DNA from: Whalleya microplaca
Taxonomy: Eukaryota; Ascomycota; Sordariomycetes; Xylariales; Xylariaceae
Direction: 5' to 3'
Length of the DNA stretch: 64,000 nucleotides
NCBI GenBank assembly: GCA_022497155.1
Contig: MU385710.1
Location: 744,001-808,000, forward strand
Under the pieces are notes generated by a model. It saw nothing but the letters and a program-made list of their open reading frames with translations, did not search any database and was not told the DNA's origin. Within the stretch, counting starts at the first letter, position 1, and each line of letters starts with the position of its first letter. Positions 1 through 10,759 of the stretch are shown one piece after another. The position numbers and the translations under genes were made by a program.

Positions 1-265
1 ATCCAATTTAGCATTTCAGCCGAATTCCAGTCTCGCCGAAGCGATCTACGACTCCCCATTTTCAGTCGTACCAAATTATCCCGTCGGCACGAATATCAGA
101 GATGGTATAATTGAGAGCTACCAGTATGTTCAAAGGATACTTTGCATTGCGGGGATGTGTCTTTGTGTCCCCATGATTGGATTCGCGCTGCTGTTGCGAA
201 ACCCGAAGTTATCAGAAAACCACGTCCAGCCAGAGGCCGGTGCCGATGATGTAACTGAAGAATGA
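1..265 (+). CDS. Siderophore iron transporter (Sit1/MirB-type MFS), C-terminal part, cut by window edge
   Basis: An open frame from base 2 to a TGA at 263-265 encodes 87 residues with no start codon, so the gene begins left of the window. It contains NSSLAEAIYDSPFSVVPNY, then VGTxIRDGIIESYQYVQRI, then a hydrophobic stretch (CIAGMCLCVPMIGFALLL) that reads as the last membrane helix, and a short acidic cytosolic tail. From memory, this layout (an extracellular loop with a conserved aromatic/proline motif, a TYxxAxR-like segment, a final helix) fits the C-terminus of fungal siderophore-iron:H+ symporters of the major facilitator superfamily, which import ferric siderophores across the plasma membrane. 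The fragment is intact as far as visible. The substrate cannot be told from this end of the protein. Confidence 0.75.
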   Translation, partial: SNLAFQPNSSLAEAIYDSPFSVVPNYPVGTNIRDGIIESYQYVQRILCIAGMCLCVPMIGFALLLRNPKLSENHVQPEAGADDVTEE

Positions 266-2107
266 GGTGGTAGGTCAGATAAGGAAGCAACACTCACATT
301 CGAATTTGTCATGAATCAGAATATTGTACAACCCACCTCTTAGCATAGCATTTAGAAGGACAATTTTGGGTTCACTGCGCAGTAACCACTCGATACCCTG
401 GAACATTATCTTTAGAATAGATGGGGTGGTTCTCTGAATTCCTTAAAGGAATTGAATAAGGCTAAACAATACGATACCATGTAGCCGTCGCAAGTCGCGC
501 CCCTTATTAAAATCGTGGTTTGCTGTTCGCTTCCAATGCTATATATGTTATGACATGTATACTGAAAACCTAGTGGAAACTGAGAAACTTGAAAAGTAAT
601 GCTACAAGATGATGACGATTTACTATAAATACTATGAAAATTTAAGAATCTTCTAAACTTATCCGGTATTTTTCGACCGGCTACGTCCCAGACGCCAATT
701 TTGTATCCGAAAGGCTCTAACTCTGGAGGCTTTCCAATCACAAAGGCATCAGATATAGGTAGTCAAGTTAGACTGTCCTACTCGAAAGCTCAGACGAATT
801 CATATTGAATTCATATTTCACCGTTATATGGTTTGAGAGACCGCTCTTACATACTATACTATAGGCGGTTAAGCTAGATTTTGATTACTTCATTACAAAC
901 ACTAGGACCTAAAAGCGAGAAGCATATCAGAGAGGAACATATACCAGATAAGTACTATCTAAAGGCATAATTCAATATCGGATAGATAATTTGGTTTATT
1001 CTTCGACCAGTATCAGATCAATCAGTCACGAGGGACCTGTCTCAAGAATCTTTCTGTTTTGGACTACAAAATAAAAGCAAATGGTGCTCATATCTTAAAA
1101 AGACGCCAGACTGCATAATATACTACTAGGAAGCACCGCTTCTAGATATATGAGACATAGAAAAGTTTGACTATAATATAACTTTTCATTATCTATACTC
1201 TTAATCAGAACAAGTATGTGTCTTGCCGATTCACTACGTAAAGCTGTGACCCGTAGGGGACGTCAACATTAAAAGGCATTTAAATTTTAACAGGGCATAT
1301 GAGTAAGCCTATCTGTCATGTATTGTAGTTGTCTGTTAGGGAGGGAGGCCTAGGGTAAGGATTATGGTGACCAAAAGTGGGTTGTATTAATGATGGTGTA
1401 GTGAGCTACCTATGACTAGGTAACAATTCCTTATAAGTGGATGGCACGGACCACCCTTACAGTATGTATACTATTAACATCCTTTCTGCTAATACCACAA
1501 TCAAACCTTATATAGCCCCAAGCCAGTGCTGTCTTGATACTAGACACTGTTCATAATTTTGAAGTGTCGCTCAATATAGCAAACAGATAATTCAAGTGAT
1601 GTCTCAAGCGCTACGTACATTGCCCGTTGCCATTTGCAGGCACTTTCAAGAGATGAAAGACTCTACTTAGACAAGAGCTTAACTTCTCGTCAGTGAAAGC
1701 CCCCCGGATATAATCCATTTAGCTTGGAAACAAAGAACAGACACTTTTGACTGACAATGCTAGCAAAATAAGGCCATTGTTAAGAAACGGCACATAGTAA
1801 TGTACAAAATTCTCCGTCTAGGAACGAGTCGTAAGAGTTGTGAACTAGTAGCCCTTGACTTTGTGAGACGGGGTAGCCATTTTGTTGCGTTTCCATGGTA
1901 TTGTCAAGAAACTAAAGCATAGCGCGCACACCTAGATTTATGACTTAGTAGACACACGGCAAGTTGCTGTCTCTGCCTAATTTTGGCAAGCCTTCTAAGC
2001 CAGAGGGGAATAGGATATTTTCCACACATCAGACTCAGGTAAATCGAATACTAACAGTCTAGTAACGATATTAACTTTTCCGTCTCGTTCAAAATCTAGC
2101 CATAAAA
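266..2107. other. Gene-free AT-rich spacer
   Basis: This is an AT-rich stretch with frequent stops in all frames. A 109-codon minus-strand frame at 412-741 starts with a protein-like segment but has no recognisable domain or clear splice context. No tRNA, repeat array or transposase motif was seen. Confidence 0.5.
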
Positions 2108-2626
2108 ATGTCGTCCTCTGGTACCCAGTCGACCGACCCCCCCCCAACCCTAGCGGAGCTGGCCAAGATGCTTCAGCTGTCCAGCACAAAAGCGGTAACC
2201 GACCTGATCTCCTCGGACTCGATCCAGTTCGCCTTCAACGAGTACGTGGACCTGCACCTCGCCGCGCACCCGCTGACCCGGAAAGACCCGCAGAAACGCG
2301 CCGTGTACATTCTCACAGACCCCCCGCCGACGTACCACAACCTGTACCGCTGGGCCAGGGATCCGCCTACGGATGAGCCTTGGTGCGAGGTGCTGTTTGC
2401 GTGGCGGGTGAGGAACTTCCTGCAGAGTGACGAGTGCCCGGAGGTGGGGTGGGGGACTGCTGATCCTAAGGAGACTCGCCCGTATCGTCTTGTTGACTGC
2501 GAGCGGTACGGGATTGTTCTTGAGATGCTCGCGTGGCTGCAGCAGAAATATCGTGATAATATCCTCTCTGGTGTGCAGCAGAGGATCGATGCGGAACTTG
2601 AGCTGATCGCCGGTGTTAAGCGTTAG
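2108..2626 (+). CDS. Uncharacterised 172-aa protein
   Basis: A single-exon frame starts at ATG 2108 (context AAAAATGTC) and ends with TAG. Its GC-rich third positions contrast sharply with the AT-rich flanks, which supports real coding. The protein begins with a Ser/Thr/Pro-rich tail (residues 1-15). A predicted helical, Leu-rich region follows (LAELAKMLQL), then a central part rich in Trp, Pro and Tyr (around YHNLYRWARDPP and PWCEVLFAWRVRNFL), and a C-terminal helix. There is no signal peptide or membrane helix and no catalytic motif I recognise. It lies alone between a transporter and a decayed relic, so context gives no function. It is probably a lineage-restricted fungal hypothetical protein; a missed downstream exon cannot be excluded. 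Confidence 0.65.
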   Translation: MSSSGTQSTDPPPTLAELAKMLQLSSTKAVTDLISSDSIQFAFNEYVDLHLAAHPLTRKDPQKRAVYILTDPPPTYHNLYRWARDPPTDEPWCEVLFAWRVRNFLQSDECPEVGWGTADPKETRPYRLVDCERYGIVLEMLAWLQQKYRDNILSGVQQRIDAELELIAGVKR

Positions 2627-3236
2627 TATCGCACATGATATCTCATATCTCTAAGCTCATAGTTGACACCCGTAGAAAGCCTTCCGTAGGAGACGGTCCT
2701 ATGAACTGGCCTTCAATAGACGTCTTATTATTGATAAAGAGTCCTTTCGTGGTCAATTCAGAAATTAGCTCTAACCTATGCACGATTGATTGTAATCATA
2801 GGAAGCCCTAGCAAAGCTACGTTGTAATTTGTAAAATCAGAATGTCGCCATAGCCAAAATGTTTCTCCTCGACGTTACCCTAGCAAAAGGGCCTGGTGGC
2901 GGTATCATACCAGTGTTGTGATTTCAGACGTACTCAGTCATGCTTGCCACCCTCGCGCTGGTTTGAAAGCGATGTAAGATAGCATTGTGCCTACAAGTAG
3001 TGGGATTCCCCTAAAGTCTCATAACGAAGATGAAGCTAAGCAACTCTCCGTGTGGTTGCTTTCTCCTCCACTTGCTGTTGAAGGTGAGACATCACATGGC
3101 CAGTTGTTAAATACCGTAAACACCAACGCCTATAATATCTGCTAATGAAGGAATACACATAGAGTTATCATCTGGACTAATAATGAGTTACCTAGTAAAA
3201 ATACTAGAATCGGATACATGATTAGTCGCGATCCAG
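2627..3236. other. AT-rich spacer
   Basis: Nothing recognisable was found between the 172-aa gene and the decayed relic that begins near 3237. Confidence 0.4.
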
Positions 3237-4255
3237 GCGGCGCGCCGCTGGGAAATGAGAGGGCGGAGCCGGAAGCAGTGCCACTGGGAGAGCGAATTCT
3301 AGAAGGCTGATCGCGCAACTGAAAGAGTACTACACGGAGGTGCGAGGAAATGAACCCAAAGGCGACTACAAACCATTCGACCTGGGTGTAATCGCTTGGA
3401 AGACGAGCTCCAGACTACCAACGTCAAGACCGTGGACCCCTACGGGCTCTCGAATGACACAGCCTCCACAGCGCTGACATGCGAGGTACAGTTGCGGATG
3501 GGCTTCTTCGGCTTCGTTACCAAAGGGCACACAGGCAGGTAGCCATTAGGTACTTACTGTATGTATTAACTGATCTATCTGCCTATAAAGGAAGGCAGGC
3601 AGGTACTCAAGGTATGTACCTTCCCTTTTTCCAGGCAAAGGGGGGAGGGGGGAAGAGTTATAATGCAAAAGAATGCCTGCCCATATAACCCAAACAGACG
3701 TTCCCCTGATGCCTTGGCTCAGTGGTAAAGTAGTCGGCAGGAAAATCTGAAGGGGAACTGGATGGTTTTCCGCAGGTGAGGATATCGAGTCCGCCTTGAG
3801 CCCTCCTGTCTTTCCACGTTTAATTTTTTTTCCCCCAACAGATTTTCCCCCTACATATTTCGCGAGCCCTTCTTTCCCGTCGTGGATATAGAGCACCGCG
3901 CCGGAACGTCTTCGCCATTGTGGAGCGCGACTTAACGGCTCTTTTGGGCAGCTCGATATGGTGTCTTAACGGGATGGCCATGCGAATATGAAGGGGTTGA
4001 AGGAGTCTGTTAAGTCTACTTCGACGCTCTAGAACATCATTTCCGCACGGGAGTGGCGTTCGCAATGGGTGTAGTCATCATGAGGGCCTTCAAGGAAACG
4101 TGACCTTTGACAGAAAAGGGGACGTTACCAATAGGCTCTCCAGCCTTACGGCTGCCGCTCTTGATCGGCGCATCTTAGTTGCAGATGCGGAGAAGGGGTC
4201 GCCCTGGAGGTTCCCCTGGCTGGCGATCCGCATTGCCCCGAGACTGGACGTATAA
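3237..4255 (+). pseudogene. Decayed coding relic, family not recognised, apparently interrupted near 3530-3880
   Basis: Two GC-rich stretches stand out from the AT-rich background. On the plus strand, 3300-3520 gives protein-like segments in more than one frame (for example QLKEYYTEVRGNEPKGDYK, then LEDELQTTNVKTVDPYG and MGFFGFVTKG). The stretch 3900-4255 gives others (RNVFAIVERDLTALLGSS; VTFDRKGDVTNRLSS; ILVADAEKGSPWRFPWL) ending in TAA. The segments cannot be joined without frameshifts and have no common start, so this reads as a degenerated gene. The part between them (about 3530-3880) is low-complexity and carries tRNA-promoter-like boxes, suggesting an insertion. I do not recognise the ancestral family. 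Confidence 0.4.
3700..3840 (+). repeat. Pol III A-box/B-box-like element, possible tRNA-derived SINE relic
   Basis: TTGGCTCAGTGGTAAAGT at 3714-3731 resembles a tRNA A-box and GGATATCGAGTCC at 3779-3791 resembles a B-box, about 60 bases apart. An 8-bp perfect inverted repeat GTTCCCCT/AGGGGAAC lies at about 3700 and 3751. A T-rich tract follows near 3822-3834. The sequence does not fold into a standard cloverleaf by eye, so it is not called a tRNA gene. Confidence 0.3.
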
Positions 4256-5325
4256 CCACGACTTACACGGCTCCGCAGTTGATCAATTTGGACAATGCGC
4301 CAGATTCTCGCGTGGATGTGGTCGGAGGAGACTAGGCATGTGATAAATGTCCACGTTACAATATGACGTCCATTTGAACCTCTTAAATCACATAGTGCCT
4401 AAGCATTTAGTGGCAGTAATGAGAATCTAAGAGACTTCTCTCGCGACGACTGTAGAGAGTCCTAGCTCGGCCGCTTGGATGTCAGCTAGTGTGGCTCATC
4501 TCAACAACGTCCTATGCAGGCTCAAGGCATCAGTACCTACTTACATAACATGCCCAGGGGTAGAAAATAATGCATTGCACTCAACACGTAATACGCAAAG
4601 TCGTTACGCAAGTCAAGTTCCTAACATTAGAAACATCCGAAGGCTGCCTTCGGAAGGCGGCCGCTTTCATAATACACAACATCGATATGTCGAGTCAAAG
4701 GTGGCTTTGGGGTGGAGGTCGCAAAAGTAATTAAGCCGATGTAAGCATACGGCCGGGGACTTATGCAATATATGAAAACTGACTAGTATTTATGCAACTG
4801 TCGCACTTTCTCGCTGCCCCGCATACCGAGCCCACAGCAACATCTGGAGGGGTCAATGGACTTGCGACAAGTTGCTTGGGCACGCATTCACGCATTAAAC
4901 ATGAAACTAGCATAGGAACAGCAGCCTGTCAGCCTGTCAGTGCAAGACACAGGGTCAGAGAACAACAACTCCGTTCCGAGAGAATCATACTGTGATCAAC
5001 TGTGATCACAGGCTTTCTTTTCTGTCGACGTGCTGGCCAACTGGGGTAAACGGATCTATCTGTACTGGGGGTTTCTATATATAAAGATAGAACCCTCCCT
5101 CGTCCCTCTGTCCAGCATCAACTGCTTAGGTCGGTCAGTCGGTCGGTCAGTCAGTCAGTCAGTCAGTCAGTCGGCCAGGCTTCATTCAGTCAAGGTCTCA
5201 ACTGTTGCATACATCCAGCCATCCATCCAGCCATCCATCCAGCCATCCATCCAGCCATCCATCCAGCCATCCATACTACTACTACTACTACTACACCTAT
5301 ATCATACGATAGCCAGCAAGCAAAG
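4256..5325. other. Spacer and 5' leader of the twinfilin gene
   Basis: There is no supported gene here. The last 200 bases are the probable promoter and 5' leader of the twinfilin gene and are dominated by GTCA, CCATCCAGC and ACT repeats. Confidence 0.45.
5130..5294 (+). repeat. Compound microsatellite in the twinfilin 5' leader
   Basis: Three adjacent simple repeats lie just before the start codon: GGTC/AGTC tetranucleotides (about 5130-5172), CATCCAGC-type 8-mers (about 5215-5275) and ACT/TAC trinucleotides (about 5275-5294). A further GAAC repeat sits inside the first intron (about 5420-5442). Confidence 0.85.
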
Positions 5326-6586
5326 ATGCAGTCTGGGATATCAGGTATGTACTATCCTACACAGTCCAACCAACACACATCAGATGGCAATATCTGGTGA
5401 ACATACGATCGAGTGAATCAACGAACGAACGAACGAACGAACAAATAGTAGCTAGCTAACCCCCTCACCACCCTGCAGCCTCCCAGGAGCTCGTCTCCCA
5501 ATTCAACAAGCTTCTCGAAGACGACTCACTCTTCGGGCTGCTCGTAACCATCACGTCGGAGTCACTGACGCCCGTGACGACGCTCCCACGGTCCTCCCCC
5601 GACTTCACCTCGAACCTGAGCGCGCTGTCGCCGCACCTGAAGCCCAACGAGGCGCTCTACATATTACTCCGCCGGCACGCGGACGCACCACGCCTGGTAG
5701 CCGTAACATATGTCCCCGACGCGGCCAAGGTGCGGCAGAAGATGCTATTCGCGTCGACGCGGCTGACGCTGGTGCGCGAGCTGGGCTCGGAGCACTTCCG
5801 CGAGACCATCTTCGCCACCACGCCCGAGGAGCTCGGCCCCGCCGGCTTCGACAAGCACGACCGCTCCGCCCAGGTCGAGGCCCCCCTGACCGAGGAGGAG
5901 CGCACCCTCGGCGAGGTCAAGCGCGCCGAGGCCGAGGCCGGCGCCGGCACGGGCGTCCGCGAGATCCACCTCAGCAAGAACATGAATATGCCTGTCGCCG
6001 CGGATGCGCTGGCCGCGCTGAGCGAGCTGGGGCGCGAGGAGGGCACTGGGCTGGTCATGCTGGTGAGTTTCTAGTGTCTGTCTAGGTAGTAGTTTCTGGT
6101 TTGTAGTCTTCTGACTGCCACCTACTTACTACCAAATTGCCCAACATCCCTTACATGGATAATAAAGCTGACAACAACCCCCAGAAAATCAACCCCGAAT
6201 CCGAAGTCGTCGAGCTCGTCCCCTCCTCCGCAACACCCTCCACGATCCCCGAGCTGGTCTCCACGATATCAGCCACCGAACCACGCTTCACCTTCTTCCG
6301 GTTCAAGGCATCGTCGCCATCGTCCGGCGAGGAGAAGAACGCCGTGCTGTTCTTCTACACGTGCCCGGCGTCGCCGGGCACCAAGGCCATCAAGTTCCGC
6401 ATGATGTACCCGCTGATGAAGCGCGCGGTGCTGGCGGTCGCCGAGTCCGAGGCCGCCGTCAAGCCCGAGAAGCGCTTCGAGGTCGAGGAGGTCGACGAGA
6501 TCTCCGAGGCCTCCGTCCTCGCTGAGCTGTTCCCGCAGGCCGAGACCAAGACTGCGTTTCGGCGGCCCAAGAGGCCCGGTAGGTAG
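5326..6586 (+). CDS. twf1: Twinfilin, actin monomer-binding protein
   Basis: The exons are 5326-5344, 5479-6062 and 6185-6586, giving 334 aa. The first coding exon is only 19 nt (M-Q-S-G-I-S) with a GTATGT donor; its start is chosen because it joins in phase to ASQELVSQFNKLLEDDSLFG. Two ADF-homology domains are expected, roughly residues 8-145 and 185-320. The linker carries the conserved TPEELGPAGFDKHDRSAQV and PLTEEERTLGEVKRAEAEA motifs that I recall from fungal twinfilins. The C-terminus ends in the basic RRPKRPGR tail. Twinfilin sequesters ADP-actin monomers and helps turn over cortical actin patches in the cytosol. The length fits the family. The gene is convergent with the mitochondrial carrier downstream. 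Confidence 0.93.
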
Positions 6587-6993
6587 GTAAGGAAGTAAGT
6601 GAGGAAGTGAGGAAAGGGTCTGGCTGACTGATGAATGAATCAATGATGATTATGATGATGGTGGTATCGGTTATAGTTGGTCATGTTTTGGCCGAGCAAA
6701 TTTAGAGCTACTTTACGAACGAACGAACGAATGGGCACGAATGAAAGAGACTGTAAACCCATTCAAAACAGCTATGTTCTTCTTCGATTCATACGCATGA
6801 TATGATTGATGTATAGAAAGCCGCCGCCGACGCAGATGCAATATATAAAATAAGATTACACAATCCCCCAACCATTCCGCAGCCACCCAGCCACCCACCC
6901 ACAGCTTGATTGATAGACGGATGACTGGCTCCATCTAATCTACCCACCCCTTACTATCTACATAACACCCAACCAGCACGACCATTTCATTCC
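6587..6993. other. Convergent 3' intergenic region
   Basis: This region is shared by the 3' ends of twinfilin (+) and the carrier gene (-). It contains short GAAC and CCACCC repeats. No gene was seen. Confidence 0.5.
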
Positions 6994-8302
6994 TTATTCC
7001 TCGTACTTGCTGCCCGTCAACACGATCGGCGCGCTCTTCTCCAGCTTGTCCTTCAGGAACTCGTACACGGTGAACGTCACGGCCTGGCCGGGGGCCACGC
7101 GCATTATGCGCGGCGTGATGCCCTTGTAGAAGGCGTGGAAGCCCTCTTGTCTGTCGTGCCATGTCATGTCAGCACTCTGTTTCTCAATTTGCACGGACGG
7201 GCGAACCCGCTGCCAACCTAACTGGCCCCGAGCTGACTTGGTGTAGAACGAAGCCTGTCTGAACCAACAGGCACCTCAAAAAGAAGAAAGAAAGGGAATA
7301 AAAAAGGCACTCACTTAAACATATCACTAGCAATAAGCGTAATCCTTCTCATAGCACTAACGCCCTCCTCAGCAGGCGTCTTCTGCAAGCGCGTCTTAAT
7401 CGTATCAATAGGGGCATTACTGAGCGGTCCCATGGCGCCGCTAACCAAGCCAATGAGCGTGGTCTGCCAGCTCGGCAGATTCCCCCCGCTGAACTCGGGC
7501 TGCCAGCGCATGAGGACCTCCTTGAAGTACGTGTACGCGGTGAAGTTGACGGCCTGGTTACTCCCCTGCCTCAGCGCCGTCAGACTCACGCCCCGGTACA
7601 GCGCGCCGGGACCCTCCTCCTTGACGACGGTGTACAGCGCGTGCGCGGCGTTGCGGTACTTGGGCACGTCGAGCGGGTCCGCCATGCTGTGGTGCTGCGC
7701 CTGCAGGCGGATCTTGACGACCTCCATGGGCGTGACGACGGCGACGGCCTCGGTCACGCCCGCGGCGAGCCCGGCGAGGAAGGTGCTGGACCCGGACACG
7801 TTGCCCGTCGACTTGTTCGCGAGAGCTTGCTTGTACCACTCGAACGACGTGAACCGGATCGCCATCTTCGGCACGATGCCCGTGAGTACGGCGCCGAGGC
7901 CCTTGTACAGGCCCAGCGGCGTCTCGCGCTTCACGATCTCCGCGCCCGTCTTCAGGAAGCCGCGTTTGGGCGCGCCGGGGGCGCGGGCGCGGCGCGAGAG
8001 CTGCATGCGCACTTTGATTGTGTCTGTCGGGGTGAGGAGGCGTGTTAGTAAGGAAGACTGCTGGCCCACGTGGGCATGAGTAGAAGGAGGGAAGGTGAGT
8101 CACGAACCTAGAGGATGGCACGCGAGAGCCTCCATCATACCTGCTCCTCCACCGGCTGAATCGCATTATGTTAGCGAAGGGATCCAAGAATCGACTGCGA
8201 TATGGCATAGCAGTCAAGGGTGTGTGTCCGCTGCTCACCGAGGAAGTTCGTGGCCGCCGTCGGCGGCGCCTTGCCATCTTTTCCTGTCACCTTGGTCGCC
8301 AT
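6994..8302 (-). CDS. acuL: Mitochondrial succinate/fumarate carrier (Sfc1/AcuL type)
   Basis: Minus-strand exons are 8239-8302, 8108-8155, 7315-8023 and 6994-7150, giving 325 aa in phase. The three mitochondrial-carrier signatures are visible: PLDTIKVRMQL in repeat 1, PMEVVKIRLQAQHHS in repeat 2 and PIDTIKTRLQK in repeat 3, each fitting PxD/ExxKxR. There are six predicted membrane helices. Family-diagnostic stretches such as GLYKGLGAVLTGIVPKMAIR and KGITPRIMRVAPGQAVTFT match what I recall of fungal succinate/fumarate exchangers. These sit in the inner mitochondrial membrane and link cytosolic succinate from the glyoxylate cycle to mitochondrial metabolism during growth on acetate or fatty acids. 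Splitting the first PLD motif across a 48-nt second exon is notable. Confidence 0.93.
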
Positions 8303-10759
8303 CGTGGATGTATATATGGGCTTGCGCCCTTCGCCTCTACTTTACTGTATCTTTTTTTGTCTCCTGGACTGTAGGTAGGCAGGCAGGGTACTTGGGATGA
8401 CTCCGAGGGGGGTGTGATCACATGCAATGGCAGACGTCACCAAGAGCAGAAGAACCAACAGCTGACAATGAGCTTGCCAGACAACCTAAACCGGAAGAAC
8501 CAACAGGCAAACTTCAACTAGTGTAACAAGAAGACGGGATGATAGACAGAAAGGCGGAATATCCAATGGCCGAGGTCAGTTCGACGTACACACGTAGGTA
8601 CGGAGAATGTTAGATAATATATACGTAAAAGCAGCCAGCAACCCTAAATACGAGATAAGATGTACAGCTCACGGGGCAAAGGGAAGGGCAGCGATGAATA
8701 TAAATAAATATAAAGAACAGACCCCAGCCAGCCTAAACCTCTAGACCCAACATACATACACACGAACACACACACGAAGACCCAGAACTACTTACTTAAC
8801 CTACTACCGAGCCATGATATAGCATTGGACCGCCACAGCGGAACGAAAACAAGGGGAGCTGGGCCAGTGACTCAATAGAACCAGAGGAAACATCCGCGGC
8901 TGTTGCGAGCCAGCCAAACGCGCCATCTCATGCTTCGGGTCTAGGTTAGGAGAGACGTAACTAGATAGCGTGCTGTGGGGTGGGGGGGAAGGAGACTAGA
9001 TCGACAAAACAATGATGGCAGAAAGCAGTAAAAACCTAACCTTACCTCTAGACCCTATGCCTATGTATGTACCTCTAGACACTACTGTTGTTTAATCATA
9101 CATAGTAAAGTGCGTGGTGCTGGGTGCATGCCCTTCTCCATGACTGGAGTGTGGGTTATGGATGGATAGACGGTCCTCCGGATCAGCTCTGGTTCGGCGA
9201 ACCGGAGCTTCGTGCTTGGCAGCTAGCTCTCCCGATATGGCTTCACTTACAAAACCTCTTCAATTTTCCCATTTAAGTAAAAGTACAAGGTCGTCTGCTA
9301 GCATCGGCGCTGTCATATGCGATCATGGTGACCTAGACACGACGAAATCGCATCTCGATTAGTATAAATCTTACAGCTTGATTATACACAGTTCTTGCCT
9401 ACCACGTTATTTAGTGGGAGCTTGGCCTGTGATGCTGCATGGCCCGGAAAGTGACGTCGAGGCGTCCCCGGTTTAAAACAGTGTCTTTACCGACGGGCAG
9501 CCGAGCTTGTGATTTTGCGGGGGATCTGCAGAGCAGCCAGCCAGCCAGCCAGCCAGCCAGCGCTTCTTCCAAGGTTCCTCGCAACCTACCGATGCAATTG
9601 GCAGGCTGGCAGGCTACCTAGGTACAATCTCCAATGACAGCTGCAGGGGTAAATTTCCATACTGCGTAGGTGAGGGTCTAGTTCTCGACTTGGCTATATT
9701 AAAATGCGGAGAAATTCGGAAGAGGCTCCTGAGTGGAAGTCGACGCACACGAGTAAGGGTGCACGGCAGCCTGTCTGTCTGTCAGCTGTATGTATCAGCC
9801 TCTCTTGCCGAGGTTCGATATACCGCACTGTTACCGTTAGCTACGTAAGCAGCTGAGGTGAATAAACCTTACGCCGAAGAGCGGCAAGCTTCTGTCTCAT
9901 CTTCATCGGTATAGATGTCAGGTTGGCATTGATAAGAAAGTGATATTAAGGAATGATGGAGAACATCCCCCTGAGCTCTCCCACTAGAAATTGTATTTGT
10001 ACACCAAGTATGTTGTCGCACCTGCTATAACTGAGTACCTTCCCAGCAGATATAAGACTACTATTTTCAAAGTCGTCTTAAGGTAAACTACTAAGCCTAT
10101 AGACTTCGAATAGGATGTAATTCACGAGACATAATAATTCTCCCATACCAAATATCAAGTCACGCGCCACATCACAAGTCACATCACTCCATCTCAAGCT
10201 TCACAAAAACACTCTCACAGATTCTCACAGATTCAATAAACCCAACAATGTTGAAAAACCCAACGTTACTAATCCTATCCTAGCAATCCTAAATCAAGTA
10301 CACCTATACTCGTAGGCATAAAGCATAGCATAGCATATAAAACATCCATACCGCTGCAAAGCCATGCCATGCCATGTCATGCCATCCATGCAGGGAGATC
10401 TCATCTTCTAACTAAGCACCTAGCAAGTCTCTCCCCATCCCATACCCATCCATATCAAATCCGTACGCCTTGCCAGCCTTTTCCCTAAGGTTTATATAGT
10501 TTTTGCCCCCATTCCCCTGCCTGGGTACGCATAAAAAAAAATTGGTGCTGGTCCCCTTCCCTGTGTGCATTTTTTGCATATCAAGAAGTTTTCAAATAAA
10601 GAGCCGAACCAACCCCTTTTGGAAAAACCCACAACCCCCGTCGGCTCTCGCCGGTTTATCTTGTCAAGTGGTATACTGTGAAACGCCTCGTAAAGCAGAC
10701 AACCCCTCCTCCCCAGGTAACCAATGAAATATCCTCAGCCGTCTGTCTAGCCGCCCAGA
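8303..10759. other. Intergenic region between two minus-strand genes
   Basis: It holds the presumed promoter of the carrier gene and the 3' region of the F-box/WD40 gene. An AGCC repeat lies at about 9535-9561. No coding segment was supported in either strand. Confidence 0.5.
9535..9561 (+). repeat. AGCC tetranucleotide microsatellite
   Basis: About seven near-perfect copies of CAGC/AGCC in intergenic DNA. Confidence 0.85.

Noticed and set aside
412..741. 109-codon minus-strand frame
   Set aside because: The first 30 residues look protein-like, but the rest is low-quality, AT-rich sequence with no domain and no exon context.
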